7,954 nt of DNA from JBBIVP01 sp037439705 [NCBI: bacterium] (GTDB taxonomy: Bacteria > JBBIVP01). The DNA lies in contig JBBIVP010000101.1 in NCBI GenBank assembly GCA_037439705.1, positions 1 through 7,954 on the forward strand, given 5' to 3'. Each line of letters starts with the position of its first letter. Position 1 is the first letter of the stretch. Both the position numbers and the translations under genes were made by a program. The notes under the pieces are model-generated. The model ran no database searches. It saw nothing but the letters and a program-made list of their open reading frames with translations, and was not told the origin of the DNA. Shown piece after piece: positions 1 through 7,422 of this stretch.

Positions 1-985
1 CATATCTTCAGCAATAGCCATAAAATCTGCCGAGGAAGGGCGAAAAACTCTTGTTATGACAGTTGACCCCGCAAGGAGGCTTGCGGATTCGCTCGGGCTT
101 CCTTCATCTGATATAATCTCAGAGCCTTTGAGAATCGCAGATAATCTCTACGCTTTCATGGTAGATATGAAAAAAAGTGCTGATAGATTGGTGGATAAAT
201 TTTCACCGTCAAGGGAAGTGGCTGAAAAGATAAAGGCTCACAGGTTCTACAAACAGGCTACAGATTTTTTAATGGGCTCACACGAATATGTGGCTGGAGA
301 GCTTCTGGTGGACTTCTACAAAAAGTGTGAATTCGACATTATCGTGCTTGATACGCCTCCAGCGAGGCATGCGTTTGAGTTTTTTGAGGCTCCTTCAAAG
401 GTGATGGATTTTTTAAGAAGTAGAATTATATCAAAATTTTTGAAGACATATCTGATGGTTGGTAAAGCGGGCATTCAAATTTTTAAGAGGTTCGGAGGAG
501 TTTTTTCTATAATAGAAAGGCTCACAGGTGCAGATCTGCTTCTTGAAATATCAGAATTTATACTTTTTTTTGAGGGTATGTATGAAAAATTCTTTATAGA
601 GGCTGAGACCCTTTATTCCTTTCTTAGAAGCGATGATGTTTCGTTTTATTTAGTAACTTCTCCTGAAAGGGAGAGGATTTCTGAAACAGCGGAACTGAGG
701 GAAAGGCTTAAAGATATTGGTATAAAAAGATGTGGATTAATAATAAATCGTGTGAATCCCTTTCTTTTTTCCCATTTTATGGAGGGGTTGGAGATGCAAA
801 AGGAATTTCCGGAAAAATTTCTGAAGGTTATGAATTTAATGAAAGAAAAGGCATCTGCTCAGGAAAAAATTATTGAGGGACTTATGAAGAAATACAGAGA
901 CATAGTTATAATTCCTGAACTTCCCGAAGAGGTTCTTACAATTGAAAAAATAAAGGAACTTCTACCCTATCTGTTCAAAATGTAG
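1..985 (+). CDS. ArsA/Get3-type ATPase, 5'-truncated by window edge
   Basis: This is a cytosolic P-loop ATPase of the SIMIBI class, ArsA/Get3 family. The reading frame is open from nt 2, so the ATG at 56 is internal: the 18 codons before it read as the helix that normally follows the P-loop (SSAIAIKSAEEGRKTLV). The P-loop GKGGVGKT itself must lie just before the window. Visible motifs are TVDPARRLADSLG (from nt 59), the DTPPARHAFEF segment (from nt 350, matching the family's DTPPxRHAL motif) and a late TSPERERISET...GLIINRVNP block (from about nt 656). About 327 residues are present, so most of the protein is seen. I see no arsenite-binding cysteine pattern and no ars genes nearby, and the form resembles the ArsA-like ATPases of unknown substrate common in several bacterial phyla. 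A role in arsenite export or tail-anchored protein delivery would be speculation. The gene converges with tpiA. Confidence 0.88.
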   Translation, partial: ISSAIAIKSAEEGRKTLVMTVDPARRLADSLGLPSSDIISEPLRIADNLYAFMVDMKKSADRLVDKFSPSREVAEKIKAHRFYKQATDFLMGSHEYVAGELLVDFYKKCEFDIIVLDTPPARHAFEFFEAPSKVMDFLRSRIISKFLKTYLMVGKAGIQIFKRFGGVFSIIERLTGADLLLEISEFILFFEGMYEKFFIEAETLYSFLRSDDVSFYLVTSPERERISETAELRERLKDIGIKRCGLIINRVNPFLFSHFMEGLEMQKEFPEKFLKVMNLMKEKASAQEKIIEGLMKKYRDIVIIPELPEEVLTIEKIKELLPYLFKM

Positions 986-1123
986 GGTCTACAAGATTCC
1001 ACCTGTGAGTGTTCTCCATTTTTATTTTTTAGCGAATGGGATGTGCTGGTAATAGATTTTATTCTCTTTTAACTTAAACTTTCTCCTCTTCCTCCTGTAA
1101 TGACCTCCGTGTTGTTTTTACAA

Positions 1124-1879
1124 TTACCTTTTTGCAATGGAATTTTTTATGATTTCTGAAAAGCTCTGCGGATTTATACTCGCGCCTCCAACAAGGGCAC
1201 CTTCTATGTTTTTCATTGAAATAAGAGAACTTATATTTTCGGGTTTTACACTTCCTCCATATATCACAGTGACTTCCTTTCCTGAAATTTTTTTAATTAA
1301 ATCCTTTATAAAAGAATGAACCTCCTCTGCCATCTCGGGGGTTGCTGTTTTTCCAGTTCCTATTGCCCAGACAGGTTCGTATGCAATAACTATTTTTTCT
1401 ACATCAACTCCCTCAATGTCTTTTTCAACCTGATTTTCTATTACCTCCATTGTCCTTCCCCTTTCCCTTTCTTGCAGTTTTTCTCCAACGCATAAAATTG
1501 CTTTAAGCCCGTTTTTTATTACAGCCTTGAGTTTTCTGTTTATCATCTCGTCGGTTTCAAAAAAATATTCCCTCCTTTCTGAATGCCCGATAATTACATA
1601 CTCCACATCCATATCCTTTAACATTGATGGTGAGATCTCTCCTGTGAATGCACCTTTGTCCTCCCAGTGGCAGTTCTGGGCACATAAAAGGATAGACAAA
1701 TCATCTTTCTTTATGAAATCTCTCACAACAGGAATTGATATAAACGGTGGTGCTACTCCAATATCTACATGTTCTTTAAACTCTCCTGTTCTCTTTGTAA
1801 ATTCTTCCATAAATGCAGATGCCTCCATCGGTCCAAGATGCATCTTCCAGTTTCCAACTATTAATGGCTTTTTTCTCAC
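1124..1879 (-). CDS. tpiA: Triosephosphate isomerase
   Basis: The enzyme interconverts dihydroxyacetone phosphate and glyceraldehyde 3-phosphate in cytosolic glycolysis/gluconeogenesis. At 251 aa it has the standard TIM-barrel length. All catalytic landmarks are present: VGNWKMH with Asn10 and Lys12, IGHSERR with the electrophile His99, the AYEPVWAIGTG block with the catalytic base Glu168 followed by phosphate loop 6, and the phosphate-binding YGGSV (207-211) and GALVGGAS (228-234). The start codon is GTG, not ATG (minus strand, 1879-1877), and its G is also the last base of the pgk TAG stop. An AAGGAG lies 11 nt upstream inside the end of pgk, a rather long spacing, so translation probably depends on coupling to pgk. 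It is the last gene of gap-pgk-tpiA, and no secG follows, unlike in many bacteria. Confidence 0.98.
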   Translation of the reverse strand: MRKKPLIVGNWKMHLGPMEASAFMEEFTKRTGEFKEHVDIGVAPPFISIPVVRDFIKKDDLSILLCAQNCHWEDKGAFTGEISPSMLKDMDVEYVIIGHSERREYFFETDEMINRKLKAVIKNGLKAILCVGEKLQERERGRTMEVIENQVEKDIEGVDVEKIVIAYEPVWAIGTGKTATPEMAEEVHSFIKDLIKKISGKEVTVIYGGSVKPENISSLISMKNIEGALVGGASINPQSFSEIIKNSIAKR

Positions 1880-3107
1880 TACCTTTTGAACTCCTTAAGG
1901 GCTTTAATGCCGGGCAAGAGCTTTCCCTCAAGAAGCTCAATAAACGCTCCCCCTCCTGTTGAAATATAGGAGATATTTGCAGTTTCTCCTGCTTTGTGAA
2001 TTGCTACATCCGTGTCTCCACCTCCAACAATTGTGAGCGCATAACTTGACGATAGAGCAGATACCATTGCGTATGTTCCCCTGCTGAATGGTTCTGCCTC
2101 AAAAACCCCCATCGGACCATTCCATATTATAGTTTTTGCATCGGAAAGAGACTCTTTAAAAAGCAATATTGTAGCAGGTCCTATATCAAGGGCAAACCAT
2201 CCATCCGGTATTTCCTTAATCGGAACTATTTTTATCTCCGCATCCTGTGGAAGTTTCTTTGCTGGAAAATCAAATTTGTTAGTAATTACGCAGTCAACAG
2301 GTAGATATAGTTTTACGCCATTTCTTTTTGCAGACTCTATTATTTCCAGGGCTATTCCTGTGAGGTTTTCTTCAACAAGGGAATTCCCAACGGAGTATCC
2401 CCATGCTTTAAGGAATGTAAAAGCCATTCCACCACCTATGAGGAGTTTGTCCACCTTTTTCATAAGGTTTTTTATCGCTTCTATCTTTCCAGCAACCTTT
2501 GCTCCTCCCAGAAGGGCTGCAAAGGGTCTTTGCGGGTTTTCAAGAGCCTGTTTGAAGTAATTCAATTCTTTTTTCATTAGAAAACCAGCACAGCATTCCT
2601 TTGCAAATTTCGTAACACCAACTACTGAAGCATGAGCCCTGTGTGAAACTGAAAACGCATCATTGACATATATATCTCCTAAAGAGGCAAGTTCCTTTGA
2701 AAATTCATCATCGTTTTTTTCCTCTCCGGAATTGAATCTCAGATTGTCAAGAAGCATTACTTCTCCCGGTTTCAGGGAAAGGGCTTTTTTCTTCACATTC
2801 TCTCCAATCACCTCGTTCGGAATGAAAATCACCTCTTTGTTGAGGTATCTTTCAAGTCTTTTCACAACCGGAAGAAGTGAAAGGGCGGGGTCAACTTTTC
2901 CCTTTGGTCTTCCCATGTGAGACATCAGAATTACTGAAGCACCTTCGTCAAGACAAAAATTTATGGTGGGAAGCACGCTTCTTATCCTAACATCGTCCAC
3001 GATGTTCCTGAATTCATCAAGAGGCACATTGAAGTCCACTCTCATCAGAACCCTCTTATCCTTTAGAAGCCCCTGAGATTCCTCTATGTATTTTATTCCT
3101 GTATCCA

Positions 3108-3108
<1 letters not shown>
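1879..3108 (-). CDS. pgk: Phosphoglycerate kinase
   Basis: This cytosolic enzyme transfers phosphate from 1,3-bisphosphoglycerate to ADP, the first ATP-yielding step of glycolysis. With the start at 3108 it has 409 aa, normal for bacterial PGK. Motifs in order: RVDFNVP (23-29), SHMGRPKG (63-70), LLDNLRF (119-125), NDAFSVSHRAHAS (149-161), LLGGAKV (199-205), IGGGMAFTF (224-232), WNGPMGVFE (329-337), VGGGDT (361-366, nucleotide loop) and STGGGA (383-388). The same frame is open up to an ATG at 3165, but those 19 extra residues lie inside gap, show no PGK similarity and have no better ribosome site. The ATG at 3108 has GGAGGG five bases upstream and shares its A with the gap stop (TGATG). The usual GGAKVSDK loop reads GGAKVAGK, a variant I believe occurs in other bacterial PGKs. 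Confidence 0.97.
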
Positions 3109-4115
<1,007 letters not shown>

Positions 4116-4136
4116 TCACCTCTTTTTTTTCAAAAT

Positions 4137-4164
4137 TTTATACACGAAAAATGTGGTATTTCAA
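4137..4164 (-). promoter_or_regulatory. Probable sigma-70-type promoter of gap-pgk-tpiA
   Basis: On the minus strand, TTGAAA (4164-4159) and TATAAA (4142-4137) are separated by 16 nt. A TG directly before the -10 hexamer could add extended -10 character. The predicted start is near 4130, giving an 18-nt leader that contains the AGAGGTGA ribosome site of gap. The surroundings are very AT-rich, which lowers the specificity of the match. Confidence 0.55.
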
Positions 4165-4216
4165 CAAAATTTTAAAATATGGAGTTATTTAAAATATTAA
4201 AAATGAGGATTTTAGG

Positions 4217-4291
4217 TGGAGCCGGCGACCCGATTTGAACGGGTGACCAGTTGATTACGAATCAACTGCTCTACCGCTGAGCTACGCCGGC
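4217..4291 (-). tRNA. tRNA-Thr (anticodon CGU)
   Basis: The minus strand folds into a full 75-nt cloverleaf. The acceptor stem GCCGGCG pairs perfectly with CGCCGGC. The D arm is GCTC-AGCGGTA-GAGC, the anticodon stem GTTGA/TCAAC encloses loop TTCGTAA, the variable loop is 5 nt, and the T arm is ACCCG-TTCAAAT-CGGGT. The discriminator base is U and CCA is encoded in the DNA. The anticodon CGT (genomic 4259-4257) reads the threonine codon ACG. The G1-C72 and C2-G71 pairs agree with threonine identity elements. The gene sits 20 nt after the DUF2752 stop and 104 nt before gap, all on one strand, with a proposed promoter at 4301-4329. Confidence 0.97.
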
Positions 4292-4300
4292 ATATTTTTA

Positions 4301-4329
4301 ATTTTACCCATCTATTTTAAAAATCTCAA
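4301..4329 (-). promoter_or_regulatory. Probable promoter of the tRNA-Thr gene
   Basis: TTGAGA (4329-4324) and TAAAAT (4306-4301) on the minus strand are separated by exactly 17 nt. The predicted start near 4294 is only three bases before the mature 5' end of the tRNA. The -35 box lies within the last codons of the DUF2752 gene, so coding and promoter sequence overlap. Confidence 0.6.
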
Positions 4330-4569
4330 GTTTCTTATAATAAGATAAAGAGAGAGGGGAAGAACCAAAAGGACATTCATGTTATATTTCAGAGCCTGAT
4401 TCAGGTTTCCGTGAAGAAGGCTTGATAAGGCCCTTAAGGTTCCATCAGCAGGACATTTTCCGAAAATTGGCTCAATTAAACATATATGTGGAAGTCTTTC
4501 CAGAAAATCAGTGGTGAAGAGAAACCCAAAAATCAGGATTGAAAGTGGAATTAATAGCCTTCCGTTCAA
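4312..4569 (-). CDS. DUF2752-family small membrane protein
   Basis: This is a small protein of unknown function. With the TTG start at 4569 it has 85 aa: a hydrophobic segment (about 5-19), a cysteine region (Cys30 and Cys39), the conserved stretch KCPADGTLRALSSLLHGNL (38-56) and a second hydrophobic helix (about 64-78). The pattern C-P-x-x-G-x-x-RA, followed by a hydrophobic LL-hG-L block and an asparagine, fits DUF2752 (usual core CPGCGLTRA), but the second cysteine is Asp42 here. I chose TTG because it overlaps the TGA stop of the preceding gene as TTGA, the arrangement of coupled genes, and because family-like sequence begins only there. The same frame is open to an ATG at 4671 with a strong AGGAGG six bases upstream, which would give 119 aa; its first 34 residues are a shadow of the TM2 gene. 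DUF2752 and TM2 genes are, to my knowledge, often neighbours. Confidence 0.72.
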   Translation of the reverse strand: MNGRLLIPLSILIFGFLFTTDFLERLPHICLIEPIFGKCPADGTLRALSSLLHGNLNQALKYNMNVLLVLPLSLYLIIRNLRFLK

Positions 4570-4988
4570 ATTGAATAAAAATCCTGTGCTGTAAAAATTG
4601 AAAAAAGGAGTGAGAGGAACCAGAAAAATATTCCCGCGAGCATAAGTCCTATCAGCAGATAAGCTACCCATTCCTTTCCTCCTCTTCCCACAGGATAGTT
4701 TCCATTTGCATCTTTTAACTTATTAAATGCTATCAGAATAAAATCTATTAAAGACCATATCCCGCATCCGCCAAGGGTAAACAGTTTTAAAAGTCCCAAC
4801 CCGGTATATCCTAAATAAAACCTGTCAATTCCGAGTCCACCCAGGAAGAAGGAAAAAAGAAGGGTAGCAAGCCATTCTCTCTTTTTCGGTTCATAAGAAA
4901 CATATTGAGGAGGAGAAACAGGGCTTCCGCAATATTTACAGAATTTCGTATCTACTTCTATTTCCTTTCCACAGTTTGAACAGAACAT
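4566..4988 (-). CDS. Zinc-ribbon and TM2-domain membrane protein
   Basis: This 140-aa inner-membrane protein has unknown function. The N terminus is a zinc ribbon with two CxxC knuckles (Cys3, Cys6, Cys17, Cys20), followed by a short linker. A TM2 domain runs from about residue 38 to 100: a first helix (39-53), the hallmark turn with the DRFYLG motif (55-60), and a second glycine-rich helix ending in WSLIDFILI (78-86). A third hydrophobic stretch spans about 107-133. Family knowledge places the zinc ribbon in the cytosol; the topology is inferred. The ATG at 4988 has AGAGG eight bases upstream, and the gene begins 25 nt after the ferredoxin/ASKHA gene. A proposed promoter at 5006-5033 would let it be expressed separately. 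Its stop overlaps the proposed start of the DUF2752 gene. Confidence 0.9.
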   Translation of the reverse strand: MFCSNCGKEIEVDTKFCKYCGSPVSPPQYVSYEPKKREWLATLLFSFFLGGLGIDRFYLGYTGLGLLKLFTLGGCGIWSLIDFILIAFNKLKDANGNYPVGRGGKEWVAYLLIGLMLAGIFFWFLSLLFSIFTAQDFYSI

Positions 4989-5005
4989 AACAAAACCTCT
5001 TTTTT

Positions 5006-5033
5006 ATTATAATTCAAAATTCCATAGATTCAA
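5006..5033 (-). promoter_or_regulatory. Possible promoter of the TM2/DUF2752 pair
   Basis: On the minus strand, TTGAAT (5033-5028) and a perfect TATAAT (5011-5006) are 16 nt apart, overlapping the last codons and stop of the upstream gene. The predicted start near 4999 gives a leader of about 11 nt that begins at the GAGG of the ribosome site. Chance TATAAT matches are not rare in such AT-rich spacers. Confidence 0.45.
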
Positions 5034-6489
5034 GAAAAATTTTTTCAAATTCTTCATTCATTGCCAGTTCAACGGTCTCCAGTTTTGAGATTATGTTCTC
5101 TAATTCATTCCTTGCACTTTCAAATTTTTTTATCAAAAGAAAAGCTCCGTTCAGTGCTGAAGTTTCTATAAATTTTATATTCCCCCTGAAACCCGGAGGC
5201 ATGAATCTGCAGCTGAGAAAGGCTTCGGTATCAATGCTTTTTCCAAATCCACCTGTTATAATAATTTCATTTATGTCCTCCAGTTTTATTCCTGTTTTTT
5301 TAAGAAGGATTTTTATTCCGGATTGCACAGCGGATTTGGCAAGTTGAAACTCTCTTATGTCCTTCTGAGTTATAAAAACATCCTTTTCTCCCCTCCAGAG
5401 ATAAAAAGCCTTTTTTTCTCTTTCAAAATACTTATCAAAGGGATGTGGAATTGCTTCAGAAAATTTTCCATCTTTCATCAGTATCCCTTTTTTTAACATC
5501 TCGCTTACAGCACTTATAAATCCACTTCCACATATTCCCAAAGGATTAACATTTCCTATCACCTCAAGTTTAATATCTCCTTCCAGCCAAACCCTTTCAA
5601 TTGCTCCTTTCTCAGCCCTCATTCCGCATGAAAGACTTCCTCCTTCAAAGGCTGGACCTGCAGGGACGGAGCATGCAACAAGATTTTTTCCGTCATTAAG
5701 AACAATCTCTCCGTTTGTCCCGAGGTCCATGTATAAAGAAGGAAGAGACTTTTTGTGGAATTCGGAAAAGAGAAGTCCTGTCATTACATCTGCTCCTATG
5801 AACCCAGAAGGAAATGGAGGAATGTAAAGAAGTCCTGAGAAGGAAAGCCCGGTGGAGCGGGCGTCAATTATTAATCCTCCCTTGAATTTGGGGATATAGG
5901 GAAATATTCCGAGAGGAAAGGGGTCAATACCGAGAAAAATGTGAAGCATTGTTGGATTTCCCACCACAATTGTTGAGCTTATCTCTTTTTCCTTTAATTT
6001 TAACCTCTGGAAAAATGATTCTGCTATTTCATTAAGTTTTTTTATCAACATCTCTTTAAAGGTTTCAAGCATACCTTCAGTGGTTGAGCGATAAATTCTG
6101 GTTATTATGTCCGTTCCAAAAACCCTCTGGGGATTTTCCGTGGCTGCAACAAAAAAGGGATTTCCGTCCATCCCTGTGAGGGCGGATAGAATTGTTGTTG
6201 TCCCTATATCAAAAGCCAGCCCAAATTCTTTATCCGCTTCCCTATCTTCACGGAGGACAGTAAAATTTGGTTTTTCCTCTTTTATTTCTAAAAAAGCATC
6301 TCCTTCAACCTTTGAAGTGCATGCAAGAACCTCTTTTCCGTTTACTCTTACCCTGCACTTTTCACATATTCCAAGTCCTCCACAGGGTGAATCTACATAT
6401 ATTTGATTTTTTGTGAGAACATCAAGAACCTTTTCTCCTTCTTCCGCTTCAATTTCAATTCCGAGATTTTTAATGAAGAGTTTAGCCAC
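5014..6489 (-). CDS. [2Fe-2S] ferredoxin/ASKHA-domain protein, RACE/RamA-like (DUF4445)
   Basis: This is a predicted ATP-dependent redox protein of the group that reductively reactivates corrinoid enzymes (RACE, AcsV-type). The N-terminal plant-type ferredoxin fold holds Cys36, Cys42, Cys45 and Cys57 (C-x5-C-x2-C-x11-C). An ASKHA ATPase domain follows from about residue 88, with FDIGTTT (93-99, phosphate 1), VVGNPTM (175-181), DLGTNGE (255-261, phosphate 2), GICGSGF (318-324) and ITGGFG (411-416, adenosine). It has 491 aa, whereas corrinoid activators are usually about 600-650 aa. The missing part appears to be the linker and middle domain between the two halves, which are joined here by about 15 residues. 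No corrinoid protein or methyltransferase is in the window, so its client is unknown. The start is GTG (6489-6487) with only a weak GGAAA upstream. It lies 16 nt after the PAC2 gene and is probably co-transcribed with it. Confidence 0.87.
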   Translation of the reverse strand: MAKLFIKNLGIEIEAEEGEKVLDVLTKNQIYVDSPCGGLGICEKCRVRVNGKEVLACTSKVEGDAFLEIKEEKPNFTVLREDREADKEFGLAFDIGTTTILSALTGMDGNPFFVAATENPQRVFGTDIITRIYRSTTEGMLETFKEMLIKKLNEIAESFFQRLKLKEKEISSTIVVGNPTMLHIFLGIDPFPLGIFPYIPKFKGGLIIDARSTGLSFSGLLYIPPFPSGFIGADVMTGLLFSEFHKKSLPSLYMDLGTNGEIVLNDGKNLVACSVPAGPAFEGGSLSCGMRAEKGAIERVWLEGDIKLEVIGNVNPLGICGSGFISAVSEMLKKGILMKDGKFSEAIPHPFDKYFEREKKAFYLWRGEKDVFITQKDIREFQLAKSAVQSGIKILLKKTGIKLEDINEIIITGGFGKSIDTEAFLSCRFMPPGFRGNIKFIETSALNGAFLLIKKFESARNELENIISKLETVELAMNEEFEKIFLESMEF

Positions 6490-6505
6490 AGGTGATTTCC
6501 AAAAT

Positions 6506-7228
6506 TTATTGAACTATAATTTTTTCTCCTTCTATCTCCTCAATAAGCTTCTTGAAATTCAGGTCAATTTGAATCTGTTTCTCAAGACCATCCAGTTGTT
6601 CCTTTGCTATTCTTCTCGGGTCATCAAGGTTAATGGAAAAGCCAATTCTTCTGCTCAAAAATTCCAGTGCGGAAAGAACCGCAGGGTAATAAACAACATT
6701 CGGAATATATGCAGGTACACTGAACCAGAAAGTGGTTGCATCAAGGTTTCTTTTTCTACTTTCATAAATGATAAAACTGTGTATTGAACCAGGACCATGA
6801 TAATTTACAACTCCACAATCAGGTTCTTCCCTCAAGTTTTCCTTACTCGTAACAATTGAAATCCTCTGTGCCTTTCTGTGGGAAACCCTGTCATACATGC
6901 TTCCTATGGTAAAAATTCTATTTACTTTGTTTGCCTCAAGGAGACCAAAAATTTCTTCCACATATTCTCCCCATCTTAAATCGGGTTCAAATCCGATGGA
7001 AACTATGAACCCCTTTTTTTCGCAGAGAAAGAAGTTTGTTGAAGGTTCCTTAACACTTTTTATCAATCCGCCATCAATCAAAAAATATGGACGGGTATGT
7101 GTTATGACATTGTAACCTTTAATCTCTTTTATTAAATGGGGATTAAAACTGCTCAATATGTATCTGACCGTTTCTGTGGAGACCATTCCTGCATCAGACC
7201 ATCCGTAGAAGCCTGCCAGAAAAATCAT
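6506..7228 (-). CDS. PAC2-family protein
   Basis: This 240-aa protein belongs to the PAC2 family (PF09754), related to archaeal and eukaryotic proteasome assembly chaperones and closest in motif style to the form common in actinobacteria. Its bacterial function is not established. Recognisable features are AGFYGWSDAG at the extreme N terminus (5-14), GFEPDLRW (79-86), the strand-turn GSMYDRVSHRK (109-119), YHGPGSIHS (143-151), WFSVPAYIP (168-176) and a charged helical C terminus (about 203-235). No proteasome genes are visible here, so a proteasome role is not implied. An in-frame TAA lies two codons before the ATG, and the family core begins immediately after it, so the start is fixed. There is no Shine-Dalgarno site at normal distance; the promoter at 7235-7263 predicts transcription starting at the ATG. 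It is the first gene of a probable operon with the ferredoxin/ASKHA gene. Confidence 0.9.
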   Translation of the reverse strand: MIFLAGFYGWSDAGMVSTETVRYILSSFNPHLIKEIKGYNVITHTRPYFLIDGGLIKSVKEPSTNFFLCEKKGFIVSIGFEPDLRWGEYVEEIFGLLEANKVNRIFTIGSMYDRVSHRKAQRISIVTSKENLREEPDCGVVNYHGPGSIHSFIIYESRKRNLDATTFWFSVPAYIPNVVYYPAVLSALEFLSRRIGFSINLDDPRRIAKEQLDGLEKQIQIDLNFKKLIEEIEGEKIIVQ

Positions 7229-7234
7229 GATTTA

Positions 7235-7263
7235 ATTATACCTGTGAACTTAAAATAGGTCAA
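7235..7263 (-). promoter_or_regulatory. Near-consensus promoter of the PAC2 gene, predicted leaderless
   Basis: On the minus strand, TTGACC (7263-7258) and a perfect TATAAT (7240-7235) are separated by exactly 17 nt. With a six-base discriminator (TAAATC) the predicted +1 is nt 7228, the A of the PAC2 ATG. The hexamers differ from the sigma-70 consensus at one base in total. Confidence 0.75.
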
Positions 7264-7267
7264 ATTT

Positions 7268-7286
7268 ATGTACAAGTTTTATACAT
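7268..7286. repeat. Small inverted repeat between divergent promoters
   Basis: ATGTA (7268-7272) and TACAT (7282-7286) form a 5-bp inverted repeat around a 9-nt centre, just beyond the PAC2 -35 box and about 85 nt before the other promoter. It could be an operator half-site pair, but a repeat this short is common by chance in AT-rich DNA. Confidence 0.2.
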
Positions 7287-7370
7287 TTATGGAATTTTAC
7301 AATTTTTTTCAGCACATTCTTTTTTTCTTTATACCCCTCTACTCTGTAGTAACCTGAAAGAGATAATGTT

Positions 7371-7399
7371 TTGACTTTTTAAATGAAATGAGATATGAT
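7371..7399 (+). promoter_or_regulatory. Near-consensus promoter of the receiver-domain gene
   Basis: TTGACT (7371-7376) and TATGAT (7394-7399) are separated by 17 nt. The predicted start near 7406 gives a 17-nt leader with AAGGAG (7411-7416) six bases before the ATG at 7423. It diverges from the PAC2 promoter; the -35 boxes are 107 nt apart. Confidence 0.75.
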
Positions 7400-7422
7400 A
7401 TAAAAAATTTAAGGAGAAGGAA

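Noticed and set aside
56-58. ATG 56 as the start of the ArsA-like gene
   Set aside because: The frame is open to the window edge, and the 18 codons before it read as conserved ArsA-family sequence following the P-loop.
1016-1039. CCATT...AATGG hairpin with a T-rich loop in the convergent gap
   Set aside because: A 5-bp stem with a 14-nt loop is not stable enough, and the T-runs lie in the loop rather than after the stem, so I do not call a terminator for either gene.
1030-1123. Minus-strand run after tpiA that translates to a basic peptide (HYRRKRRKFKLKENK...)
   Set aside because: It has no start codon between the preceding stop and the basic stretch and matches no small ribosomal protein I recognise.
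4199-4213. Possible terminator after tRNA-Thr (minus strand AAAAT-CCTC-ATTTT followed by T-rich sequence)
   Set aside because: The stem is only five A-U pairs, too weak for intrinsic termination, and the whole spacer is AT-rich.
4217-4291. tRNA gene as an integration site for a mobile element
   Set aside because: No integrase, no repeated tRNA 3' end elsewhere in the window, and the neighbours are ordinary chromosomal genes.
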